The translations under genes were made by a program, and so were the position numbers. A DNA stretch of 64,000 nt from Zygnema cylindricum (Eukaryota; Streptophyta; Zygnematophyceae; Zygnematales; Zygnemataceae). A model generated the notes under the pieces. The model saw nothing but the letters and a program-made list of their open reading frames with translations, was not told the DNA's origin and searched no databases. Shown here piece after piece: positions 53,653 to 64,000 of the stretch; the first letter of the stretch is position 1, and each line of letters opens with the position of its first letter. The DNA lies in assembly GCA_037447655.1 (NCBI GenBank), contig JBBHKE010001155.1:299409-363408 (forward strand), written 5' to 3'.

Positions 53653-55089
53653 CTATATTCAAATCGCCATCCACCCTAAGCGCCAGAAGAGACTGCAGGA
53701 GGGTAAACTTGACCGGGAGATGCTGTGCAGGATTAAGAAAGGTTTTTAGTGATGTCACGCAAGGGAATTTGCATAAGTGATGGTTTTTCTTAGGGAGGGA
53801 TTGAAGTATGCAAAGAGGTATTTGGTTTGTGAGATGAAGGGGAGGACGAGACAGCAATGGGGAGTTGTCAGGTGGTTGAAAAATGTTGTACGGGAAACGA
53901 GACTCCTCGTTTCTAAAGAGCCATGGAAAATAAAGTAATCAAGACCTCACCCGAATTCCAACTTCCCAAGTCCAACTGATTACATAATTTTAAAGTTGAC
54001 GGAACAGCAAGGAAACAAGAATTTTAAGACACACAATCAATCAATATCTTTTGACCGAACTTACGGATCGAATAAGAACAATAACTAAGTCATTTTTCAT
54101 ATTCTCGATTCACTTTTCATAAAACCCATACGATAGAACATCCACGCCGTTTCGGTACTTCATTCACTTCTACACCTTAACTTCACCACTAAGAATATTA
54201 AAATAAAAAAACTCAATATTGAACTTTATTAGAAGAAAGAAGGGGCAACAAGATCCCCAAACAGCAAAATTAAATCTAAACAAATGTGGCTTAGCTTTGG
54301 GTGGATCAGATTTGGAGTCACTCATAAGATATTAAAATAATTTGTTTTGAGGTGAGAAAAGAAACCTGTCTATGTATGGATAAAAAATTTCAGGTGAATA
54401 AAACTTTATTGAAATAAGAGTAGAGTATAATTAGACGAGAAATTTTTTTGTAGAGATGCTCGCACAAAAGAGATAAAGAGAATGAAATGACGAGGCAAAA
54501 ACAAGAGGAGAGAGAGAGGGGAGCGGGAGGCACAAGGAGGGGGAGGGGGGAGATGGAGAGGGAGAGGGAGAGGGAGAGCAAGGAGAATTCACCACATTAG
54601 CATTATACATAATAAAGCAATTGGAAATGAATTGCAAATTTAACCCAAACACATGCTTATTTGCGGCATAGCTTTTTTTTTTTTTTTAGCATTCAATGTA
54701 AATTCAAAATAAAAAATCAAAAAATAGGTTCTAAACAATCACTCACTACAGGTACCCCATTTCCTATACGACAAGGATTGTAGCAATTTTAGTAATAAGC
54801 CGAATAAACTAAAAACAAATAATGAAATGAATGAGAGAAAATAAACTAAGAAAAGAACTAACCAATAGCCCACCTCCTAAGGTTTAAAGCCTTAAAAACC
54901 CGGAAAACCGTGAGAAAACCATAAAAAACCATAAAAAGCCACAAAAACCCTTTAAAAACCATATAAATTCCTCACAAAGCATAAAATCCCCTTATAAACT
55001 ATAAAATCCCAATACCCTAACAAACCATAATAAACCTTAAAAACCCTAATAAACCATAAAAAAACCGTAAAAATACCATTCATTTATCT
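53653..55089. other. Downstream region of receptor kinase, GGGAGA tract
   Basis: No gene is seen. A purine GGGAGAGGGAG tract occupies about 54505-54580. Degenerate AAACCNTAAAAACC repeats near 54890-55075 resemble scattered CCCTAAA-type (telomere-like) words but are too irregular to call an array. Confidence 0.45.
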
Positions 55090-58000
55090 TTATCTCGGTC
55101 CACTAACAATACTCCGACCAACAAGACTAAAACCCGCGGAATTATCCGAAACCGACGACAAAAACGTCCCACTTTGAAAGTCGTCCATCGCGTTAAGTAA
55201 ATCGTGTTGATCAATAGTAATATCGTCGACTCCTTTTTGCCACAAATCCCAAGTATTATGTAACCCATCTCCACTCAAAAGTTGAATGCAATCGGCCATC
55301 GTCGGTCTTTCTTTCGGATCTTCCGATAAACAAAGCATGGAAATTTGCAATAAGTTTTTTATCGGTTCTAAATCATATTGTCCGTTTATAACATTCATAT
55401 CCATCATTAAAAGCTCCAAATCGACAAGTTGAGACGCACATCCTTGTTCGAATATATCAGTAACCTGAAAATTTATTTGAAACATTTGAATAGGACATAA
55501 ATAACATTTAAAGAAATCCGGTAAATAATAGTCAAGGAAGTCAAAAAGAGAAGAGATTATGCAAAGACTATGCGGGGTGGAGCGGAAGGAGGGGGAGAGG
55601 GAGGAGGCGGAGACAGAGGAGATGGAGGAGGAGGAGAAGGGGGGAGGCGGAGGCGGAGGAGATGGAGGAGGAGAGGGAGGAGGCGAGAGGGAGGCGAGAG
55701 GAGGACAAGGATGCGTTTGAATCCACACTAATATGGTGGTTTACCATGTTGTTTTTAGAAAGCTTTAGTCCTCTTTATGCCTCAGCTGTGAGAGAGAGCT
55801 GTTCGGGACTTAAGCTATTTTTGGTTGAGTTCGGTTCAGTACTTACCGAAATTAGTGTGACAGTGAAGTTGGGAGTTCAATCTCGGAGTAGTAAATCTTC
55901 TTTCGGTTGGGCAGCGAGATAGAGAGCGTCTTTTCCAGTTATCATTTCCAAGAGAAAAACTCCAAAACCGTAAACGTCCGTTTTTTCGCTCACGTGACCG
56001 TTTAAAATGTATTCTGTTCTCGAATTAAAATACATAAAAAGTGCAAAAAATAAAAGGGAGAGGGAGGGAGGAGTATAAGTTAGAAAGGGAGAGGGAGTTA
56101 AAATAATAGATGTTAAAAATGGGCGAGGGAGGGAATAATAAACTAAAAACATGTATAAATTAAAAAAGATCAAACGATGATAAAGAAACAAAATAAGAAA
56201 GAAAAACGAAAGTCTTAAGTCATATCACTTCGCTCGAATACTTATTTTTGAAACATATATTATGTACTCATAATAAAACATAAAAAATGGGGGAAAAAGA
56301 GACAAAACTTCATTCAGGCCGTTAATTAAAGCAATTGTATTTTACTCGAAAAAAAGGCGCAATGAAAACGTGAACAAGAAATAAAAAGGGGGTGCGGGGG
56401 GGAGAGGGGAGAGGAAAATGGGGGGGAGGGAGGAGGGGGGAAAGAGCCAAGAAAACCCCACCAGGAGCAATATGTCCAAAAGTTCCTTGAACTGCTGTTG
56501 TGACATGTGTCACATTTTCGTTTAATAGTTTTGCTAATCCAAAATCTCCCACGACCGCTGTAAAATTTTCTGTGAGAAGGACATTTGCCGCCTAAGAACA
56601 CCAAAAAAAGAAAAACTATACTTAGTTTTGGTAATCTTAGTTTTACAAATGTTTGGTTTATCATCTTTGGTTTACTTATGATGTTTTAATAATTGATTTA
56701 CTAAGACCAATAAAAAAAGGAAGGTTAGTTTTAGTACTAGTAGTTTTATTATTCCTTGGTTTATTCATCATGGTTTATTCCCTGCCTCCTTCCCTCCCTC
56801 CCTCCCTCCTTCCCTCCCTCCCCTCGGTCCCTCCCTTGTTTCTTTCCTTTGATTACCATATTAAGTGTAGACAATATTAAAATCAATAATATTCTACTGG
56901 TTCTTTTTCGAGGGAAAAGAATCGTAAAAGAAAAAGGAAAAAAGAGAAAGAAAAAAGACTCACAAACAACAAAAAGACAGAGGTATCAAATTAACAGGAG
57001 ATAACGCATTTCAGTCGTGTTTGTTCTTGAAGGGGAGGAGGGGGAGGGGGAGAGGGAGAGGGTAGAGGGAGGACGGGAGGGAGGGAGGGAGGGGAGAGAG
57101 GGAGGGAGGGAGGGAGAGAGACAAAGAGAGAGAGACCTTGACATCTCGATGAAGTCTACGGGGATCACAAACATCGTAAATGAGGGGGAGGGGGAGAGGG
57201 AGAGGGAAAGGGAGGAAGAGAGGGAGGGAGGGAGGGAGGGAGGGAGCAAGGGAGGGAGGGAGGGAGAGAGAGAGACCTTGACATCTCGATGAAGTATACG
57301 AGAATCACAAACATCGTGAAGATACGCGAGTCCCTCCGCGGCTCCAATGGCTGCCTTGATTCCGCTTCTCCAAAGATAACGGTTTTTTTCCTTCTAAGCG
57401 ATAACCTGATTATGGGGTACAAATAGTAAAAAAAAACAAGTTACAAATAGAAAAAAGTAAGTAAATGGTTATGGGGTACAAATAGGGAAAATAACGAGAT
57501 TTTGAAACAATAGCCCGATTAAGAGGTACAAATAAGAAAACGTTTAAACAGGGAAAGCAGAAATTTTAAACCGATAGCCTGATTTAAGGGTACAAATAAG
57601 GCCTAATGAAGTTTATCAAGCAGACTATTTCGGAGTTCAAGTTTTTTATGAGTTTTTTTCATGGTTTTGAGGGTTTTAACGTTTTTACTCCTGCTTATTT
57701 GTAGACTAGTTTGCTTCCTATACTAGTTTGGTTTTAAAAAACTATTCAGTATGAGGAGAGGGGAGAGGGAGAGGGAGAGGGAGAGGGAGAGGGAGAGGGA
57801 GAGGGAGAGGGAGAGGGGAGAGGGAGAGGGAGGGGAGAGGGAGAGGGGAGAGGGAGAGGGAGAGGGAGAGGGAGAGGGGAGAGGGAGAGGGAGAGGGAGA
57901 GGGAGAGGGAGAGGGAGAGGGAGAGGGAGAGGGAGAGGGAGAGGGAGAGGGAGAGGGAGAGGGAGAGGGAGAGGGAGAGGGAGGAGGGAGAGGGAGAGGG

Positions 58001-61000
58001 AGAGGGAGAGGGAGAGGGAGAGGGAGAGGAGAGGGAGAGGGAGAGGAGAGGGAGAGGGGAGAGGGAGAGGGAGGGAGAGGGAGAGGGAGAGGGAGAGGGA
58101 GAGGGAGAGGAGAGGGAGAGGGAGAGGAGAGGGAGAGGGAGAGGGAGAGGGAGAGGGAGAGGGAGGAGAGGGAGGAGGGAGAGGGAGAGGGAGAGGGAGA
58201 GGGAGAGGGAGAGGGAGAGGGAGAGGGAGAGGGAGAGGGAGAGGGAGAGGAGAGGGAGAGGGAGAGGGAGAGGGGAGGAGAGGGAGAGGGAGAGGGAGAG
58301 GGAGAGGGAGAGGGAGAGGAGAGGGAGAGGGAGAGGGAGAGGGAGAGGGAGAGGAGAGGGAGAGGGAGAGGGAGAGGGAGAGGGAGAGGGAGAGGGAGAG
58401 GGGAGAGGGAGGGAGAGGGAGAGGAGAGGGAGAGGGAGAGGGAGAGGAGAGAGGGAGAGGGAGAGGGAGAGGGAGAGGGAGAGGTAGGGGAGAGGGAGAG
58501 GGAGAGGGAGAGGAGAGGGAGAGGGAAGAGGGAGAGGGAGAGGGAGAGGGGAGAGGAGAGGAGGGAGAGGAGAGGGAGAGGTGAGAGGAGAGGGAGAGGG
58601 AGAGGGAGAGGGAGAGGGAGAGGGAGAGGGAGAGGGAGAGGGAGAGGGAGAGGGAGAGGGAGAGGGGAGGTGAGGGGAGGAGGGAGAGGGAGGGAGAGGG
58701 AGAGGGAGAGGGAGAGGGAGAGGGGAGAGGGAGAGGGAGAGGGAGAGGGAGAGGAGAGGGAGAGGGAGGAGGGAGAGGGAGGAGGAGAGGGAGAGGGAGA
58801 GGGAGGGGAGAGGGAGAGGGAGAGGGAGAGGGAGAGGGAGGGAGGAGGGAGAGGGAGAGGGTGAGGGAGAGGGAGAGGGAGAGGGAGAGGGAGAGAGGGA
58901 GAGAGAGAGAGAGCGGAGGAGCGAGAGGGAGAGGGAGAGGTTACCTTGCAAGTGGTCGGCAACAGATCCATTAGCCATAAGTGGAAAAACTAATATTCTT
59001 TCTCCATTATCGATACAGAATCCGTTTAACTTTAAAATGTTTCGATGGACTGCCCGAGAAATAAGATCTACTTCATTCAAAAAAGTGACTATCTCCCCAC
59101 GGCCAATTCGCCAATCCTGTCGAAAAAAAGAAAAAATCATTATATGTTGATAAAAAAAGAAAAATAAATAGGGAGGAGAGGAGAGGAAAGGGATAGGAGA
59201 GGAGTGTACAGGAGAGGAAAAGGTAGGAGAGGAAAGGATAGGAGAGAAAGGAAAAGAGAATTTAAAACTTGATTGTATTTTTGTTATTTACGGAAGGGAC
59301 AAAATTGTTGAGTTGTCTGTTTGAAGCGAGAAGAGAAAGAAGAGAGAAAACAGGGAGAAAGGAGAGAGATAGTAGAGAGGAAATAGAGAAAACATAGAGT
59401 GAAAATTGAGAGTAAATGGAGAGGACAAGAGAGAAACTAGAAAGAAAAAGTGGGGAGAAGAAATAAGGAACCTGAGGGAAATTGAGGGAATTAGAGACAG
59501 AAAAAGCCGAAAATAAAATAAAATTATACTAACCTTAATTCGTTTTACAGCAAATTCTGACTTGTCTTCAAAATTTCCTCTGAAAACTTCGGAATATCCT
59601 CCCTCTCCCAGTTTTTTTCTTTTTACTGAAATTATCCGTAGCGACGATTATTTCCTGAAAGGTGTATCTGCGAACCCGGGAGAGATCCAATCCGGAAATT
59701 CCAGCTGCCCTCAAAAAAAAAAAGAATAGATAAAAATCTCAAAAATTATTGCGGTTAAAAGGTGGTTCTCTGCGAACTCAGGAGAGCTCCAAACCGGACA
59801 TCCTAGCTGCCTCGGGAAATAAAAAAAAAAAAAAAAAAAAAAAGGAACAAAAAAAGCAAACAAAAAAAACGCCCAAGAATATGAGCGGTTAAAGGGTGAG
59901 CCTGTCATATATTAAAAAAAGAAAAGAAAAGAAAAAGTGATATAGTATTAATAAATGTGAAGACTGAAAAATGGCCAGAAAATAAGTATATACATATATA
60001 TTACCTTCAATGTCTTGAATGTCTTCATTACTTAGTCTTTTGAAACCTCCATTGTTTCTCCTCCGAAAAGACAAATTATGAACACTAAAATTAAAGTCAG
60101 AAACAGTGTGGATCCTCCGATACTAACGCCGAGAATTAATCCTAGATTCGATTTTTTTTCTTCTTTGGGGAGGAGGAGGAGGAGAGAGAGCAACATAACC
60201 ACCTGCAATAACCACCTCCAAAGTAAAAATTAGAAAGTGGTTTTTTTTAAGGTAAAACTGATTTTTTCCAAGGTAATATTGGTTTTTTTTAAAGGTAAGT
60301 GGTCTTTTTTTAGGCAAAACTGGTTGTTTTTAAGGCAAAACTGATTGTTTTTAAGGCAAAACTGGTTTTTGATAGGTTAAATATGTAAAATACCGGTTTT
60401 ACCTAAACTAAATACCAGTTTTTAAAGGTTTTCTTCAAGGTTTTCCAGAGTTTCTCAAGTGGGGTTAAAATAATTTGGTTGAAATTTATGAAAAAAATAA
60501 AAAAAACTTTAAAGGACAAAGGAAGATACTTCTACCCAGAAACATAATCCTATGCTCCTATTGATGAATAATGAGGAAAAGGGAGGAGGAAAGCGGGGAG
60601 AGGGGAGAAGGAGAAGGAGAGGGAGAAGGAGAAGGAGAGGGAGAGGGAGAGGGAGAGGGAGAGGGAGAGGGGAGAGAGGGAGAGGGAGAGGGAGAGGGAG
60701 AGGGAGAGGGGAGAGGGAGAGGGAGAGGGAGAGGGAGAGGGAGAGGGAGAGGGAGAGGAGAGGGAGAGGGAGAGGGAGAGGGAGAGGGAGAGGGAGAGGG
60801 AGAGGGAGAGGGAGAGGAGAGGGAGAGGGAGAGGGAGAGGGAGAGGGAGAGGGAGAGGGAAAGGGAGAGACATGGGCATATAGATAGGGAGATGAGAGGA
60901 CAGCTTTCCGATGAAGTTCTATCACAAATCTTATGAAATAATCACTCTCCCATAGTATCAAAAAACAAGCAAAATTATAGATTTTGAAAGAATTTTTTGG

Positions 61001-63636
61001 CAACATTTATCTAAAAAGAAACTGAAGGGAACGGAAGAAAACAAGGACGTTTGCTTAAAAAAAACAAGAAAATATTCAAAAAATCAAAGAAAGCTAAAAG
61101 AAACTAAAATAAAACAGGAAGTATTGTAAAATTAAACAGAAAATATTACAGTAAGACAAAAAAAAAATCACAATACCTGTTTCACAATCAGAAAAATCGA
61201 TCGAAGTGAGATTAGTTACAGCAGGATTTTCAATAAAACTGCAAAAAAATTAAAAAAAATAACCCAAAAAATACAACTGTTAATCAAATGTTGACATCAC
61301 TTCTTTGGATGCATCCGGAGGTGTTAAGGGTTTTAGGGCTTTTTTGGGGGTTTTTTGGGGTTTTTAGGGTTTTCGGAGGCTTTTCATGGGGGTATTTTTC
61401 CGACGGTTTGGGAGTTTACCTTGAATAACAAAATCGAGACTGGACAGTCAGAGGAATTGGGCCAATGAAATCATTTTGAGACAATTTCCTGCAAAAAAAA
61501 AAAAAAAAAAAAAGACAAAACACACACAAAAAAAAAACGTAAATAATTACGGTAGACTTCAATTCAAGTTAAGATTTTTAAGTTGGTCTCTCTGACTCAT
61601 TTCCCTTTTCTCTCTTCCTTCCCTTTCCTTCCCCGGCCGACATCCTTAGCGCATGTTCTTACCTCTCCTTCCCTCCCTTAAGTTCCTCGACCTTTCGCCC
61701 TTGTTCTTACCTCTCTCCCTGCCTCCCTTTCAAACCTCAATCTTTAGCCCTTGTCCTTACCTCTCTCCCTCCCTCGCTTAAGTTCCTCATTCTTTAGCCC
61801 TCCATACCTCTCTCCCTCTCTTCTCTCCGCGTCACGACCGCCGATCATCATGAGTAGTTTGAATTCAAAATTACATTCGGAATTAGTGTGGATTCAATAT
61901 AAATAGATAATGTTTAGTGTCTTTTGTTGTCCCCCCAAAACCCTGTTTTACAAGTTCGATAATTAACGGTTTCTAAGGTTACAAAGTGGAGAAAAAGGGG
62001 CCATGTGTTTATTTTTTAATTTAATTTTACTTTAAGTAGTTAAAACGAAAAAAACAAAAAAAACAAAAACAAAAACAAAACAAAAAGAAAAGAATCAGTA
62101 TGGCTCTTAGTTTCTGCACTTTAAAAGGGTTTCACATAATTCAAACTCTACAACTCACTATAATTACTGTGAAAAGTACCCGTTGTAAAAATGAGCCTAT
62201 TGTATTTTCCACACTAATTTGTGTATAATAGGTGTTGGAGGAATGTCCACTTCGGACTCCACACGTGTGTATCGCAGTATATGCTGGTTACGCCAGTGCG
62301 CCGTTAATTGCCGTAAATTCGGTTTCAGGCGCTTGCATGCACATCGGCCGGGTAGCTCAGTTGGTAGAGCTCGTGTACGGCTAACACAAGGTCCCGGGTT
62401 CGATCCCCGGCTTGGCCATTTAACCAAAGTTTTCACTTTGGCGCCCATGCGATATGTTGAATATCGCCGATCCTCAACAATAGGTACACCGTGAATCGTT
62501 ATTAGCCTTATGTACTCTATATCGGCACCCCAAAATTTTGACATTGATACCTTAAATAGAACAAATTACACTATTTAAGGACGTGCACCATAATCTGCCA
62601 CGTCTCCTGGCACTAAATTAGAATGAATGACACTAATTATTTCTTTACTCTAATAATTTCTATAGTCTAATAACGATTCGCGGTGTAGCTTTAAGGATAT
62701 TCCTGACCCAAACTAAAGTAAATACTTGAACAAGTGGGGAAAGATACAAGAATTAAAGTGGGGCGTAAATACTGTTATGATATTATATTTCATAATAAAA
62801 TCCACAATAAGCTACACTGCACATCACTATTAGAGGTAAAAACTCTCATTTGAGTTATTATTTTGTCGACCCAAAACCATAATTACTGTTGATAACACGT
62901 TGGTTAAGTGGATTGATAAGGCACGAGGCAAAACATAATTTACAGGTGGTTGATTCCAAACATAATATACTGTAGTTGGTTCTAAACATAAGAATTAACA
63001 CACAAATTCTCTCATTCGTGAGGGAGAGAGGTAGGAGAAGTTCAGCTGGAGAAATAACTTACAAAGATGTTAGGGATGGGGAAGTTCCAAAAGTTTCCGG
63101 AATTGTTCCACTAAAATTGTTATTGCTGACGTCCAAAACCCTCAGGTTTTGCAAAGTACCGATTTCGGAGGGCTGTCGGTTAAGAAGCAATCGTAGGAAG
63201 AAAAAGCAAAGGAGCAAAAGGAAAAAACAAAAAAAAGGAATAGAAAGAGAAGAAGAAAGATAAGCAAGTGAGAATTCCAAGGATTTTGAGAAAGTTTAGG
63301 CTATGCTGATAAAGGAACTCTTTTTTTTGCCATCCCTCTCTCTCCCCCCCTCTCTCCCTCTCTCCCTCTCTCCCTCTCTCCCTCTCTCCCCCCCTCTCCC
63401 TCCCTCTTCCTCCCTCTTCCTCCCTCTTCCTCCCTCTTCCTCCCTCTTCCTCCCTCTTCCTCCCTGTTCCTCCCTTCCTCTCCCTCCCTCTCCCTCCCTT
63501 CCTCTCCCTCCCTCTCCCTCTGTCGCTCAAATTTTCCCGATAATTTTATAATTTCTATATAATGTTCTTAAAAAATAAAATTTTGAATTTTTTGCAACTC
63601 ACCAGAGTTCCTGTAAAACTATTTCCTGCGAGATAT
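55090..63636 (-). CDS. LRR receptor-like kinase (SERK/NIK-like), 5' end outside window, frame-broken
   Basis: Plasma-membrane receptor-like kinase. Minus-strand exons are 63636-63603, 63172-63063, 61488-61420, 61238-61177, 60202-60005, 59704-59534, 59116-58945, 57393-57277, 56591-56462, 56013-55847 and 55464-55090. The first four encode LRRs ([41 protein letters not shown]). The fifth gives a SERK-like SPPPPP stretch and the transmembrane helix ([20 protein letters not shown]). Kinase motifs are [16 protein letters not shown] (Lys), HRDVK, DFGLAK and a spliced APE. The C-terminus ends SIVSGPR. Four single-base indels in homopolymers break the frame: T runs at 57383-57389, 59612-59618 and 60152-60159, and an A run at 60066-60069. 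TGA at 55877-55879 replaces an expected Trp. It is either a pseudogene or a gene with assembly indels. Confidence 0.85.
55540..55700. repeat. GGAGGC/GGAGGA tract in RLK intron
   Basis: Purine-rich trinucleotide-like tract with a repeated GGAGGCGGAG(A)...GGAGATGGAGGAGGAG unit (about 55605-55675) in the last intron of the receptor kinase. Confidence 0.75.
56378..56450. repeat. GGGGGAGAGG tract next to RLK donor
   Basis: Purine tract on the plus strand. On the coding strand it is C/T-rich and starts about 20 bases after the GTGGGG donor at 56461. Confidence 0.75.
57040..57276. repeat. GGGAGG microsatellites around a duplicated RLK exon edge
   Basis: Purine tracts at 57040-57131 and 57180-57276 each end at a copy of the exon edge AGAGAGACCTTGACATCTCG. 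The real donor, minus strand GTCTCT at 57276, is itself the first bases of the CT tract. Confidence 0.85.
57127..57182 (-). pseudogene. Duplicated 3' edge of RLK HRDVK exon
   Basis: Diverged about 50-base copy of the exon end at 57277-57325. The minus strand reads CCC CGT AGA CTT CAT CGA GAT GTC AAG followed by GTCTCTC, i.e. a HRDVK end plus donor. It lies about 145 bases downstream of the genuine donor, inside the intron, with its own CT-rich tail. It is potentially an alternative donor but has no acceptor of its own. Confidence 0.8.
57757..58940. repeat. 1.2-kb GGGAGA satellite-like array in RLK intron
   Basis: Almost uninterrupted (GGGAGA)n on the plus strand with occasional GGAGGGAGA and GAGGAGAG phase shifts. 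On the coding strand it is (TCTCCC)n and begins immediately after the donor GTAACC at 58944. It fills nearly the whole intron between exons 58945-59116 and 57277-57393. Very long Ser/Pro/Leu or Arg/Gly/Glu frames through it are not genes. Confidence 0.97.
59157..59520. repeat. GGAGAGGA purine-rich tract in RLK intron
   Basis: Irregular AGGAGAGGAAAGGATA and GAGAGAAA repeats between the exons at 58945-59116 and 59534-59704. No exon is recognised in it. Confidence 0.7.
59758..59816 (-). pseudogene. Duplicated 5' edge of RLK juxtamembrane exon
   Basis: Copies the acceptor and first about 45 bases of the exon at 59704. The real exon reads GGCAG|CTGGAATTTCCGG and the copy GGCAG|CTAGGATGTCCGG. The following word is CGGGTTCGCAGATACACC in the exon and TGAGTTCGCAGAGAACCACC in the copy. 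It lies about 105 bases upstream on the coding strand, separated by poly-T, and contains an in-frame stop. Confidence 0.8.
60590..60870. repeat. GGGAGA array 2 in RLK intron
   Basis: About 280 bases of (GGGAGA)n with GGAGAA variants at the left edge, in the intron between exons 60005-60202 and 61177-61238. Confidence 0.95.
62346..62418 (+). tRNA. tRNA-like sequence, formal anticodon GGC
   Basis: 73 bases fold as a tRNA. The acceptor stem is 7 pairs (GGCCGGG with CTTGGCC, two G-U), the D-stem GCTC/GAGC and the T-stem CCGGG/CCCGG with loop TTCGATC, and the discriminator base is A. A-box (TAGCTCAGTTGG) and B-box (GGTTCGATCCC) internal promoters are intact, and TTTT follows at about 62428. The anticodon loop ACGGCTA gives GGC (Ala) but has C instead of U at position 33, T at 37 and a mismatched top pair in its stem. 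It also lacks the G3-U70 pair of tRNA-Ala. It is therefore either a degenerate tRNA or the head of a tRNA-derived SINE. It lies on the strand opposite the receptor kinase, within an intron. Confidence 0.55.
62487..62685. mobile_element. TA-target MITE, family A copy 9
   Basis: It starts CACCGTGAATCGTTATTAG and ends CTAATAACGATTCGCGGTG, with TA borders. The interior matches the element at 16859 in inverse orientation (CCCAAAATTTTGACATTGAT, CCATAATCTGCCACG). It is non-coding and lies in an intron of the receptor kinase. Confidence 0.92.
63336..63525. repeat. CTCTCC / CCCTCTTCCT microsatellite in RLK intron
   Basis: Pyrimidine tract on the plus strand (purine on the coding strand): CTCTCTCC units, then about seven CCTCCCTCTT units, then CCCTCTCC. 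It occupies the intron between exons 63063-63172 and 63603-63636. Confidence 0.95.
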
Positions 63637-63679
63637 CTGACAACCCACACAACCAGAAAACACTTCTTTGTAAGAATAT

Positions 63680-63999
<320 letters not shown>

Positions 64000-64000
64000 T

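Larger units (their letters stand above)
61489..63062. other. RLK intron hosting tRNA-like gene and MITE
   Basis: 1.6 kb intron on the minus strand. It has a poly-A/T run at the acceptor (61491-61513), a CTCCCT-type tract with three diverged about 60-bp repeats of CTTTAGCCCTTGTTCTTACCTC (61640-61810), the tRNA-like gene and a family A MITE. The flanking LRR exons join in frame (phase 2). Confidence 0.7.

Noticed and set aside
54890-55075. Interstitial telomere array (AAACCCTAA-like words)
   Set aside because: Words vary (AAACCNTAAAAACC) and are not a regular heptamer array.
57742-59140. Very long open frames (up to 464 codons) rich in Ser/Pro/Leu or Arg/Gly/Glu
   Set aside because: They are translations of the GGGAGA hexamer array, which has no stop codons. 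Only the final RLK exon part (58945-59116) is real coding sequence.

Overview
The window is a piece of a plant nuclear genome. The evidence is a plant-type leucine-rich-repeat receptor kinase, a Ty1/copia retrotransposon, GT-AG introns of about 0.1-4 kb in every protein-coding gene, many miniature DNA transposons and very abundant purine/pyrimidine microsatellites. I cannot name the species from sequence alone. A streptophyte (land plant or close relative) fits best. A 10-base run of N at 9044-9053 marks an assembly join.

Layout: 224-6338 (minus) is the 5' part of an SRPK-type splicing-factor kinase whose 3' end lies left of the window. 6.9-9.0 kb is a transposon-rich spacer ending in the N gap. 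9360-13649 (plus) is an HtrA/Deg-type serine protease whose 5' part is missing at the gap. 15041-16190 (minus) is an intron-containing histone H2A gene. 16.8-24.0 kb is non-coding and holds MITEs, a hAT-like element and a roughly 2 kb tandem segmental duplication. 24952-36177 (plus) is a nine-exon gene for a predicted 1182-residue ankyrin / tandem CCCH zinc finger / RRM protein. 37.1-37.9 kb is a second hAT-like element. 39683-40888 (minus) is a second H2A gene. 41.5-44 kb is a MITE cluster. 45828-52504 (minus) is a decayed copia element with both LTRs and a CCAAG target duplication. 53.1-53.7 kb is another MITE. 55090 to beyond 63636 (minus) is an LRR receptor-like kinase (SERK/NIK-like) with at least four homopolymer-associated frame breaks, one in-frame stop, and giant GGGAGA arrays in its introns. 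A tRNA-like sequence lies on the opposite strand in one of its introns.

The genes do not form an operon or pathway. They are independent housekeeping or signalling genes: splicing-factor phosphorylation, protein quality control, chromatin, RNA binding and cell-surface signalling. The unifying theme is repeat biology. At least nine copies of one TA-target miniature element family can be delimited, and three of them have pre-insertion (empty or paralogous) sites visible in this same window. Two foldback or palindromic families have 8-bp target duplications of hAT type. One intron carries a 102-bp inverted repeat with a single mismatch. Several genes carry short duplicated copies of an exon edge next to a microsatellite.
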